Notes: a model not told the origin generated them from the letters alone. DNA of 9,302 nucleotides from Christiangramia sp. (GCA_024635735.1 JAGXII010000048.1:1-9302), one strand, 5' to 3'; counted from the first letter of the stretch, positions 1 to 5,621 are shown. Numbers and translations: made by a program.

Positions 1-147
1 TTCAAAACGGCAAATGTCACCTTGTTGAACAATATATTGTCCTTTTAAATATTTTCGGTGTGTTATATTCTCCAATAATAGATTTATCTCGTTCTGTGTT
101 AAATTCACATGACGATTGATATATTCTATGAGTGGTTTATTGTTCAA
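1..147 (-). CDS. Crp/Fnr-family transcriptional regulator, N-terminal part (cut by window edge)
   Basis: The frame begins at a TTG (145-147) and stays open for 49 codons to the window edge. The product reads LNNKPLIEYINRHVNL at its start and later KGQYIVQQGDICRFE, which is the typical beginning of Bacteroidota Crp/Fnr proteins: a short helix, then the first strands of the cyclic-nucleotide-binding barrel with the Gly-Asp turn. The HTH domain would lie outside the window. No ATG is available in frame nearby, so TTG is my choice of start; it fits the usual family beginning (M-N-N-P-L-I-x-Y). The start lies about 29 bases inside the proposed boundary of a new integron-like cassette at 176/177, which is where a cassette gene is expected. 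It is unrelated in position to the second Crp/Fnr gene at 7014. The family assignment is good; its ligand and targets are unknown. Confidence 0.75.
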   Translation of the reverse strand, partial: MNNKPLIEYINRHVNLTQNEINLLLENITHRKYLKGQYIVQQGDICRFE

Positions 148-169
148 TGTCGGTTGTTTTTTCAGCTTG

Positions 170-306
170 TGCCTAACACGTTTATTATAAGAGCAGTAGC
201 GGATTAAAAACCCACCACTTTTCGGTTAACAATATACATAACTAAACGCAAAAACGGTTCAAGTTTGCACTCAAACCGCTATTGCGTTTATACAATGTTG
301 TAGGCA
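170..306 (-). repeat. attC-like imperfect palindrome (integron-type recombination site)
   Basis: Read in gene direction (minus), the element opens with TGCCTACAAC, then TATAA, then GCAATAGCGGTTT, and closes with AATCCGCTACTGC, TTATA and GTTAGGCA. These three blocks pair with each other in order (TGCCTA/TAGGCA, TATAA/TTATA, and 11 of 13 in the inner block), giving an R-box, spacer, L-box, stem layout like an attC. Inside is a second strong hairpin, TAAACGCAA (243-251) with TTGCGTTTA (282-290), continued by CGGTT/AACCG. The length of 137 bp is within the attC range and near that of Vibrio repeats. It begins 9 bp after the stop of the flavodoxin-like gene, so it may also end transcription of that operon. 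The R-box TTGTAGGC deviates from the canonical TTRRRY, so this is attC-like rather than a textbook site. Confidence 0.6.
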
Positions 307-314
307 GTTTTTAT

Positions 315-1049
315 TTATCGGTACTCTGGATTTTCAAAACTCCACCTTGATCCGTTATCCCATTCTTCTCTTGAATTACCATAATTAGAGTATCCATTAT
401 TTGCTTTTAACATAGATGCTAAATGAAGTAGATTATAGGTCATAAATGTGGTGTTCCTATTCGTAAAATCACTATCAAAACCAACAGGTTTATCTAAATT
501 TTCTCCTTTCCATTCTTTATCTCCATAACTTGGACCAGGGCCAACTTTTCCAATCCATCCGCAGTCCGCTTGTGGTGGTATTGAGTAACCAACGTGTTGA
601 AGCGAATATAATATGCCCATTGCGCAATGTTTTATTCCATCTTCATTACCCGTAACTATGCAACCACCAACTTTACCATAATAAATATATTGGCCTTTGT
701 CATTTGTTTGGCTGCTCATAGCATAAAGTCTTTCTATTAGTTTTTGGGCTTCAGATGACTTTTCACCCAGCCAAATTGGCGTTCCAACGATAAGAATATC
801 CGCATCCAAAATCCTTTTGGATAATTTTGGCCATTCATCCGCATCCCATCCATATTCAGTCATATCAGGATATACACCGCTGGCTACTTGATGGTCAATA
901 AATCGAATTTCATTAATCTTGACCTTTTCTTTAGCCATAATGCTTTTTGACACTTCCATTAGTAATGCCGTATGACTAGTTTCAGGAGATTTTTTAAGAG
1001 TACAGTTTACAAAAACTGCTTTTAAATTACTGAAGTCGGGTTTTTTCAT
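315..1049 (-). CDS. Flavodoxin-fold NAD(P)H:FMN reductase-like protein
   Basis: A 244-residue cytosolic protein without signal peptide. The first strand, AVFVNCTLKKSPETSHT, is followed by a Ser/Thr-rich loop, as in the phosphate-binding loop of flavodoxin-like FMN proteins. Around residue 86 DADILIVGTPIWLGEKSS is the second conserved strand and loop that cradles the flavin in NADPH-dependent FMN reductase/flavodoxin_2 relatives. Around 125-140 GKVGGCIVTGNEDG is the third conserved strand. By family it should bind FMN and pass electrons from NAD(P)H to a quinone, azo compound, metal or protein partner; the substrate cannot be read from sequence. The last ~50 residues are a family extension rich in Asn, Trp and Tyr. 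It is the last gene of the sigma-led operon, 23 bp after the membrane-protein gene, and ends just before the attC-like site. The ATG at 1049 is well placed. Confidence 0.8.
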   Translation of the reverse strand: MKKPDFSNLKAVFVNCTLKKSPETSHTALLMEVSKSIMAKEKVKINEIRFIDHQVASGVYPDMTEYGWDADEWPKLSKRILDADILIVGTPIWLGEKSSEAQKLIERLYAMSSQTNDKGQYIYYGKVGGCIVTGNEDGIKHCAMGILYSLQHVGYSIPPQADCGWIGKVGPGPSYGDKEWKGENLDKPVGFDSDFTNRNTTFMTYNLLHLASMLKANNGYSNYGNSREEWDNGSRWSFENPEYR

Positions 1050-1072
1050 ATCCTTTTGTTTTATTCGTTTTT

Positions 1073-1528
1073 TTAAACTTTTTTGGTTTCACACGCTTCA
1101 CTTGAACAATAAGTTTCGCCTACAGTTTTTGCTACAGCCATTCCGAAAATTATATGTCCCATTAAACTACCAATTGCAGTAAGAACCATTGAGCCTTCTA
1201 TTTTTGGCATAGGCATCATCATTCCCATTATTCCCATCATAATTTGTGCAAACACAAAAGCAATAATTCCAAATACTGCTCCTTTTAACCAAACATTGCT
1301 GATTTTGTGTTTAAAAATACATAAGTAGGTGTAAGCAAATGCAAACATTATACCTATCAAAAAGTGCATAACCCAACCTACAAAAACTGGCATTCCTAAC
1401 ATTCCTGAAAGCATTTTAGGTGGCGACATTTTCGGCATACCCATCATTGGTGCAATCATCATTACTACGGTCATTATGGCTGTTCCGATAATTCCCGCTA
1501 ATATTGTTCTTTGAATTTTATTGTTCAT
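1073..1528 (-). CDS. Small methionine-rich four-helix membrane protein of unknown function
   Basis: 151 residues with about four hydrophobic segments (roughly 8-30, 48-70, 82-106 and 116-136), so an inner-membrane protein. I do not recognise a characterised family with certainty; it resembles small DUF-type membrane proteins often found beside oxidoreductases in Bacteroidota. It holds 23 methionines, 15% of the chain, clustered in two loops: residues 19-46 (MMIAPMMGMPKMSPPKM) and 97-107 (MMGIMGMMMPM). The tail carries two cysteines (CSSEAC, 141-146) next to a Lys-rich end. Clustered Met and Cys can bind Cu(I) or serve as oxidisable sites, but no known metal motif is complete, so that is speculation. 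It starts 4 bp after the AhpC/TSA-like gene's stop and is clearly in the same transcription unit. Confidence 0.7.
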   Translation of the reverse strand: MNNKIQRTILAGIIGTAIMTVVMMIAPMMGMPKMSPPKMLSGMLGMPVFVGWVMHFLIGIMFAFAYTYLCIFKHKISNVWLKGAVFGIIAFVFAQIMMGIMGMMMPMPKIEGSMVLTAIGSLMGHIIFGMAVAKTVGETYCSSEACETKKV

Positions 1529-1532
1529 AATT

Positions 1533-2141
1533 TTAGTTTTTAATTGTTTTTAAAACTGCTAAAAGCATCTCTCCGCTGATTCGTTCTTTGTAGTTTGGGT
1601 TGATGTATTCAAACTGAAGCACTCCTTCTTTATCTACAATCATTACCGTTGGAACAGGCATTAAATCTGATGTTTCCCCTTTTTGCCCTTTTGTTGCAAT
1701 AAAGCCTTTTAACATCGTTGGCGTTTTAAAGGCAATACCTATTTCTTGAATGAATTTACCATTAGGATCCGATAGCAATTTGTACTTTATGCTATCCTTT
1801 TCTACAGTGGTTTGTAAGTTTTTGAAGTCATCTGGACTTATGGCTACAATTTGATAACCAAGCGCTAATATGTCTTCTTCAATCTCGACTAACCCAGATA
1901 ATTGCAGATTGCAATACGGACACCAACCGCCACGGTAAAATACCAAAACAGTTGGTTTTATTTTTAAAACTTCACTTAACAGTATAGTTTTGCCTTGTGC
2001 ATCTCGCAAATTTGTATTTGGCAACTTCTCTCCAATAAGCAATGGACTAATGTCTTCTGCTCTTTCTGGAACCTGTGCTAATGTACTTGATGTGCAAGAA
2101 AAGCAGAAAACAGCAAAGACTACTTTCAATAGATTTTTCAT
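1533..2141 (-). CDS. Exported AhpC/TSA-family (peroxiredoxin/thioredoxin-like) protein
   Basis: 202 residues. The N-terminus (MKNLLKVVFAVFCFSC...LAQ) is a signal peptide, with cleavage probable near residue 22-23; a cysteine at 16 gives a weak lipobox alternative. The mature part is a thioredoxin fold: VLVFYRGGWCPYC at about 65-77 is the active site with a CxxC pair (C74, C77) in the place of the peroxidatic cysteine of AhpC/TSA proteins. A later PTVMIVDKEG stretch near residue 163 carries the cis-proline loop. By family it reduces peroxides or acts as a thiol-disulfide reductase in the periplasm; the CxxC makes either possible. It lies between an AhpD-like gene (5 bp gap) and the methionine-rich membrane protein (4 bp gap). 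The AhpC-like/AhpD-like pairing supports a peroxide-detoxification role, although this protein is exported and the AhpD-like one is not. Confidence 0.82.
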   Translation of the reverse strand: MKNLLKVVFAVFCFSCTSSTLAQVPERAEDISPLLIGEKLPNTNLRDAQGKTILLSEVLKIKPTVLVFYRGGWCPYCNLQLSGLVEIEEDILALGYQIVAISPDDFKNLQTTVEKDSIKYKLLSDPNGKFIQEIGIAFKTPTMLKGFIATKGQKGETSDLMPVPTVMIVDKEGVLQFEYINPNYKERISGEMLLAVLKTIKN

Positions 2142-2146
2142 TATTT

Positions 2147-2707
2147 TTAACCTTTAGTCCATTTTCTTTCAGAAAAAGTATCGTCTAATTCTGGTTTTGT
2201 TGAATGATTGGAATAATTGCTTAATGTTTTTATTGCTATTCCTGTGATAACTGCCAAAACGTGAGTTTCTGAATAACCTGCCTTTAAAAACAGATCTAAA
2301 TCTTCTTGCGAGGCCCAGCCTCTTTTTTCTACCATTATTTTTGTAAAATTTGATAGCGCATTCAGTTTCGAATTAGGTAATTCCTTGCCTTCTCTTAAAG
2401 CGTTGGTAATTTCAGTAGGTACTTTACTCATCTTATCAGCCACAAAACTATGGGCAGCCATACAGTATTCACAATTATTGACATAAGAAACGGAAAGAAG
2501 AACCACTTCCTGCTCTACTGATGTGAAATCCGAGTTTTTTCTAAAGCTATCATATACATATGTATAACTATCTAATGTAGAAGTGTTACCTGCCATTCCA
2601 AGATACATATTTGGCACAAAGCCCATCCCTTTTTTTGTGAGATCTAAAATCTGTTGTGATTTTTCGGAAATCTCTACGTTTGTTAAATCTAATTTAATTG
2701 AACTCAT
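2147..2707 (-). CDS. Carboxymuconolactone decarboxylase (AhpD-like) family protein
   Basis: I place the start at the ATG 2705-2707 (MSSIKLDLTNVEIS), giving 186 residues. An upstream in-frame TTG at 2747-2749 would add 14 residues, but these look unlike the family and fall inside an inverted repeat. The protein is the all-helical CMD fold. Its active site has Glu67, Cys79, Cys82 and His86 (NNCEYCMAAHS), with spacings 12, 3 and 4 that match Glu118, Cys130, Cys133 and His137 of mycobacterial AhpD. By family it is an alkylhydroperoxidase-type or thiol-disulfide enzyme in the cytosol, reduced by a lipoyl or thioredoxin partner. It is followed after 5 bp by the AhpC/TSA-like gene. The peroxidase role is inferred; many CMD proteins of this size remain uncharacterised. 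Confidence 0.82.
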   Translation of the reverse strand: MSSIKLDLTNVEISEKSQQILDLTKKGMGFVPNMYLGMAGNTSTLDSYTYVYDSFRKNSDFTSVEQEVVLLSVSYVNNCEYCMAAHSFVADKMSKVPTEITNALREGKELPNSKLNALSNFTKIMVEKRGWASQEDLDLFLKAGYSETHVLAVITGIAIKTLSNYSNHSTKPELDDTFSERKWTKG

Positions 2708-2734
2708 TATGTTTGTTTTTATGGATTCGTAAAT

Positions 2735-2771
2735 ATCATTCCCACTCAATCTTTTAATGGTTGAGAATGAT
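2735..2771. repeat. Inverted repeat between yceI-like and CMD genes
   Basis: ATCATTC (2735-2741) pairs with GAATGAT (2765-2771), and an alternative inner pairing CTCAA/TTGAG (2745-2749 and 2761-2765) is possible. It lies in the 85-bp gap between the YceI-like stop and the CMD start. There is no T-run after it on the minus strand, so it is not a clear terminator; it may trim or stabilise the mRNA within the operon. Functional meaning is uncertain. Confidence 0.3.
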
Positions 2772-2792
2772 TTAATAAATTTATTTTGTTTC

Positions 2793-3395
2793 TTATTTCA
2801 TTCTGTTGAGTTCCATAGGAATGTGAATACGCACTTCATCTCCCACTACCATTGTTGCAGCCCAATCACCTGTACCAACTCCGTAATCTGTTCTGTCTAT
2901 TGTAGTATCAATGACTACTCCTAAAATGATTGTTCCCTTCATCATTGGATGTTCCATTTCTCCAGTAATTTTCATTGGAAGAGTTACATTTTTAGTTTTG
3001 TCTTTAATGGTTAATTTACCGTGAATCAAATATTCTTTATCAGACTTTTGCTCGAATTTGGTTGATTGAAAAGACATTTTCGGATAAGTCTCTGCATCAA
3101 AGAAGTCCTTTGATTGCAAGTGTTTATCTCTTTTAGCATCATCAGTATTTACGCTGTTGATTGATACCGAAAAATCTGCTTTACTACCTTTTAAATTGTT
3201 TGGGTCGAAATGAATCATTCCGTCAAAGTCCGTAAACTTTCCTGGAACTGAAGAGAAAAAGTGATTGATTGAAAAATTGACAGAAGTGTGGGATTTGTCA
3301 ATTTTCCACATAGTTGCATCTTGTGCATTTACAGAAAGTGTACTTAAGACAGTAATAGCTACTGCGAAAACCATTGTTTTAATTGTTGAAACCAT
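2793..3395 (-). CDS. YceI-family secreted lipid-binding protein
   Basis: 200 residues with a signal peptide (MVSTIKTMVFAVAITVL...SVNAQ, cleavage near residue 25), so periplasmic or outer-surface. The mature start WKIDKSHTSVNFSINHFF is the hallmark first strands of the YceI lipocalin-like barrel. This is followed by the conserved FDPNNL, SINSVNTDDAKRDKHLQSKDFFDAETYPKM-type block around residues 64-108 and KGKLTIKDKTKNVTLP-type strands near 125-140. By family it binds a polyprenyl or other amphiphilic isoprenoid and is often induced by stress. It is the first gene after the sigma factor, separated by a 93-bp gap that holds a possible sigma-dependent promoter. An ATG at 3375 is an alternative start with a shorter signal peptide; I keep the first one. 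The family call is secure, the ligand unknown. Confidence 0.9.
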   Translation of the reverse strand: MVSTIKTMVFAVAITVLSTLSVNAQDATMWKIDKSHTSVNFSINHFFSSVPGKFTDFDGMIHFDPNNLKGSKADFSVSINSVNTDDAKRDKHLQSKDFFDAETYPKMSFQSTKFEQKSDKEYLIHGKLTIKDKTKNVTLPMKITGEMEHPMMKGTIILGVVIDTTIDRTDYGVGTGDWAATMVVGDEVRIHIPMELNRMK

Positions 3396-3436
3396 TGTTT
3401 AATAATTTAAAAGTTTTGATAGCCAAAATGAACTAT

Positions 3437-3460
3437 CTATACCTTTATACCATTGGTTTC
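3437..3460 (-). promoter_or_regulatory. Possible ECF-sigma-dependent promoter before the yceI-like gene
   Basis: Reading the minus strand, TTTTTTGAAACC (GAAACC at 3455-3460) is followed by the tandem GGTATAAAGGTATAG (3437-3451). A GAAAC-type -35 box is usual for ECF sigma factors, and the gap lies directly between a sigma gene and its presumed first target. The spacing to the second GGTATA (11 bp) is short for a -10 box, so the true -10 could lie slightly downstream (TAGATAG or nearby). This is inference from position and one box only. Confidence 0.3.
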
Positions 3461-3488
3461 AAAAAATCACCCAATCAAGAGAATTTTT

Positions 3489-4037
3489 TTAATTTTTTTC
3501 TCTTTGCTCGTCTTCATCCTTTACTTTTCTGATTTGTTGAACGCACTTATGTTTTTGATTTTGAGCATTATGTCGGGTCGAATAGCCATAATCTTTCTGA
3601 ATTTGGTCTATGGCTTTTTCTTTAAAAAAAATATCGTGAATAAGTCGATTACAGTGGTCAGTTAGTTTAAGCAAGTATCCTTTTAGCTTTTCTAAATACG
3701 TTTTTTCATCCTCAATGGAATCATTAATTGACATTAGAAAATCAAAAGATTGTAACTCATCAACGGAAAGCTCGTAATTTTTGTCTCGAAGTTTTTTAAA
3801 CCACAGATTTTTACAAATGGCATAGACATAGGTGTCTATTGAAGCCGTAAGCTGAAAATTATATTGACGAAGTTTTTCAACAAGCACCATCATTGCGTCT
3901 TGAAATAGGTCTTCTGCATCAGCTTGATTTCCGCTGTTGTTTTGGACAAAATTTGAAATTTTGCCAAAATTATCTTGGTACAACTTTCCAAACGCAAAGT
4001 TATTTTCAGTTTTTAAGTCGACTATTATATTATTCAT
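3489..4037 (-). CDS. ECF-type sigma-70 family RNA polymerase sigma factor
   Basis: 182 residues, the usual ECF length. Region 2 spans about residues 15-85: NQADAEDLFQDAMMVLVEKL is the core-binding region 2.1-2.2 and SIDTYVYAICKNLWFKKLRD covers 2.3-2.4, which read the -10 box. Region 4 spans about 120-170: FFKEKAIDQIQKDYGYSTRHNAQNQKHKCVQQIRK is the helix-turn-helix for the -35 box. It directs RNA polymerase to a small regulon, most simply the five genes that follow in the same direction. I see no anti-sigma factor, TonB receptor or FecR-like gene beside it, so its control must be by another route or by an element outside the window. It starts about 36 bases inside the proposed integron-like cassette boundary at 4073/4074. 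The low-complexity acidic/basic tail (KDEDEQREKN) is unremarkable. Confidence 0.9.
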   Translation of the reverse strand: MNNIIVDLKTENNFAFGKLYQDNFGKISNFVQNNSGNQADAEDLFQDAMMVLVEKLRQYNFQLTASIDTYVYAICKNLWFKKLRDKNYELSVDELQSFDFLMSINDSIEDEKTYLEKLKGYLLKLTDHCNRLIHDIFFKEKAIDQIQKDYGYSTRHNAQNQKHKCVQQIRKVKDEDEQREKN

Positions 4038-4064
4038 ATTCTATTTGTCGTGATTTCGTCAAAT

Positions 4065-4085
4065 TGCCTACAACTCGTTATATAA
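4065..4085 (-). other. Half-site of attI/attC type at the start of the cassette
   Basis: Read on the minus strand, TTATATAACGAG is followed by TTGTAGGCA. The same pattern closes the element at 170-306 (TTATAATAAACGTG then TTAGGCA), so the consensus is TTATAnnAACGnG^TT..AGGCA, with a likely crossover between G and TT (4074/4073). The bases TTGTAGGCA are complementary to TGCCTACAA at the other end of the gene block (297-306), as a cassette's ends should be when it is circular. No matching left arm is found towards the integrase, so this copy looks like an attI-like or primary site rather than a full attC. Confidence 0.5.
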
Positions 4086-4093
4086 AAACTTTT

Positions 4094-4133
4094 AGTTCCT
4101 TTTAGCAGGTGTAGGGTCCCGGATAAAAGAACT
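4094..4133. repeat. Inverted repeat in the integrase-cassette gap (possible integrase-binding region)
   Basis: On the plus strand AGTTCCTTTTAGC (4094-4106) pairs imperfectly with GGATAAAAGAACT (4121-4133) around a GC-richer centre that contains GGGTCCC. It lies 9 bp from the half-site at 4065-4085 and 87 bp downstream of the integrase stop. Position and symmetry make it a candidate for extra integrase-binding sites of an attI-like locus. There is no direct evidence of binding. Confidence 0.35.
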
Positions 4134-4141
4134 TTTTGAGC

Positions 4142-4166
4142 TTTCTTGCTTTCAGAAAGCAAGAAA
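4142..4166. repeat. Perfect 11-bp hairpin downstream of the integrase
   Basis: TTTCTTGCTTT (4142-4152) and AAAGCAAGAAA (4156-4166) form a perfect 11-bp stem with a 3-base loop. It stands 54 bp after the integrase stop. No T-run follows it on the minus strand, so it is not a classical intrinsic terminator, though it may still limit read-through from the integrase into the sigma gene. It could alternatively be part of the recombination locus. Confidence 0.4.
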
Positions 4167-4220
4167 CTAATATATGTAAAAATTTGTTAAAGTTGTTTTT
4201 TTCTTCCCGTATTAAACAAC

Positions 4221-5390
4221 TTATTCAAGCTGAGGCGGGCGCTCCTGTTGATCTTGTGCTGCCTTCTTTAGTTCCCTCACCGTAACATCAAGCGGGCTGC
4301 TTATTTTCATGATGTCTTTTCTGGAAACATGTGTGTAGATCATTGTGGTTTCCGGTTTCGAATGTCCCAACAACTCCTGTATATACCTAATATCAATTCC
4401 GTTCTCGAGCATGTGGGTTGCATAAGAATGTCTAAGGCAGTGCGGCGTAACTTTCTTGGTTATGCGTGCCCTTTTGCAGGATTCTTTTAAAAAGGCTCTC
4501 ACACTTTCTGCATGATATTTTACACCCTCACGGCCTTCTGTGAAATAATCTTTCGGGGTATAGGTTGTTATATAATTGTGCAGTAGAGGCAGTATGCTCT
4601 CGGCGAGCACTACAACCCTGTCTTTTCTCCCTTTTGAATTTCTAATGAATACCTGGCGGCGTTCCACATCAAGGTCGCGCAGGTGCAGGTTCAATAATTC
4701 ACCAATCCTAAGACCAGAGGAATAGATCAAGGCCAGGATGGCCCTGTGCTTGAGGTTTCTCGTGGCTGTGAGTAGCCGTATGACCTCTTCTTTAGACAGT
4801 ACCGTAGGTAGATACCTGCTTTTTGGTGGTCTTTTTAGATCAAGTGAAGCTACAGGAATCTCGGGGTGGAGATCTAAAAAATGTTTGATAGCGCTCATAC
4901 ATTGGCGATGCGTACTAATAGCGTATGCTTTGGCAGCTATCTTTTTTTCAACAAATAGCTCCAGGTCACGCTGTACAATCGTATCAAGCGGTTTATCGCT
5001 TAAATGATCCACCAGTTTTAAAACGAAACTGTAATAAGTTCTAACACTGCTTTCGCTAAGCCTTTGCCCTCTAAGATAGGAGACATATTCATGTAACAGC
5101 TTCTTTTGAGCCCTTGAAAATACCGGTGGTTTCACAATTTCAGCCGCTTTTGGAACTGTGACTCCCTGTAGTGCAGAATAATCTACAAACCATTGCTTTT
5201 GTTGCAGGTGTTGGTACAACTGCCCCTTGTTTTCTAAAGAAAAATTGATGTAGAAGCAGCTGTGGGTTTTGCTGTACTGCATCTTCGGAAAGTTTTTTAC
5301 ATGCGCTTTTACCTCTTCGTCAAATCTAAAATCAATTGCAATTTGTAGTTGATGCCTGTGAAAAAGCGGCCGAAGTATTACTTTCTTCAT
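4221..5390 (-). CDS. Tyrosine recombinase, integron-integrase-like
   Basis: 389 residues. Residues 1-75 are an N-terminal extension (VILRPLFHRHQLQIAIDF) that I know only from Bacteroidota recombinases. Residues 95-180 form the SAM-like core-binding domain. The catalytic domain has Arg228 (SSGLRIGEL), Lys253 or Lys256 in a beta-hairpin (NSKGRKDRVV), His317 and Arg320 (PHCLRHSYATHML), His343 (LLGHSKPETTMIYTHV) and the nucleophile Tyr352, so it should be active. The sequence after the tyrosine ends in SPLD (365-368), as in IntI proteins. However, the stretch between the Lys hairpin and HxxR is about 55 residues and lacks the IntI-specific insert. It is transcribed in the same direction as the cassette genes, unlike most integrons, where intI faces away. 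Base composition is visibly richer in GC than the genes at 315-4037. The substrate is inferred to be the adjacent half-site and attC-like element. Confidence 0.9.
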   Translation of the reverse strand: MKKVILRPLFHRHQLQIAIDFRFDEEVKAHVKNFPKMQYSKTHSCFYINFSLENKGQLYQHLQQKQWFVDYSALQGVTVPKAAEIVKPPVFSRAQKKLLHEYVSYLRGQRLSESSVRTYYSFVLKLVDHLSDKPLDTIVQRDLELFVEKKIAAKAYAISTHRQCMSAIKHFLDLHPEIPVASLDLKRPPKSRYLPTVLSKEEVIRLLTATRNLKHRAILALIYSSGLRIGELLNLHLRDLDVERRQVFIRNSKGRKDRVVVLAESILPLLHNYITTYTPKDYFTEGREGVKYHAESVRAFLKESCKRARITKKVTPHCLRHSYATHMLENGIDIRYIQELLGHSKPETTMIYTHVSRKDIMKISSPLDVTVRELKKAAQDQQERPPQLE

Positions 5391-5474
5391 GATGCTGATT
5401 TTTAGGTGAATATAGGTTAATTCAGCTTCCTAAAAAGTAGGTTTATTCTTGCGTAAATTGTCGGTCATGACTAC

Positions 5475-5514
5475 GTCATGCCTCACCTGTTTCAGCATCG
5501 TCTGCTTCCGAAGG
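5475..5514 (+). repeat. Copy A of an imperfect ~40-bp direct repeat
   Basis: GTCATGCCTCACCTGTTTCAG followed by CATCGTCTGCTTCCGAAGG matches copy B (5556-5595) over most of its length: GTCATGC, CTTG/CCTG, TTTCAG, AT, and TTCCGAA are shared in the same order. The shape (GTCATGC..AC.TGTTTCAG.ATC) resembles an intergenic repeat that I associate with Flavobacteriaceae genomes, but I cannot search for other copies here. It lies between the integrase start and the purA remnant. Confidence 0.5.
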
Positions 5515-5555
5515 AATTGACCTGAAATGAATTGAGGGTGATGTCAAAACATTTT

Positions 5556-5595
5556 GTCATGCTAAACTTGTTTCAGTATCTCTCGATTCCGAAAG
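5556..5595 (+). repeat. Copy B of the imperfect ~40-bp direct repeat
   Basis: GTCATGCTAAACTTGTTTCAG followed by TATCTCTCGATTCCGAAAGC. It is offset by exactly 81 bp from copy A (5475-5514) and in the same orientation. The 283 bp from 5391 to 5673 hold these two repeats, the terminator at 5622-5652, and upstream sequence of the integrase gene that includes TACTTTTT (close to the TAnnTTTG -7 box), but no gene that I can support. Confidence 0.5.
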
Positions 5596-5621
5596 CGCAG
5601 ACCATCAAGGAATCTATTGTA

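Noticed and set aside
1125..1132. GCCTACAG inside the Met-rich membrane protein gene as another cassette arm
   Set aside because: It lies in coding sequence, has no L-box, no complementary partner nearby and no palindrome.
2708..2749. N-terminal extension of the CMD-family protein from a TTG at 2749
   Set aside because: The extra 14 residues look unlike the family, overlap an inverted repeat, and a good ATG with typical AT-rich leader exists at 2707.
3453..3665. Plus-strand open frame with hydrophobic product opposite the sigma gene
   Set aside because: It is antisense to a clear ECF sigma factor and its hydrophobicity follows from the reverse complement of Lys/Glu-rich codons.
3893..4105. 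Plus-strand open frame over the sigma 5' end and the half-site
   Set aside because: Antisense to a well-supported gene, no family resemblance and no promoter.
4142..4166. Perfect hairpin as an intrinsic terminator of the integrase
   Set aside because: No T-run follows the stem on the minus strand, so I list it only as a hairpin.
4738..5007. Plus-strand open frame inside the integrase
   Set aside because: Antisense to the catalytic region of a full recombinase; product has no recognisable features.
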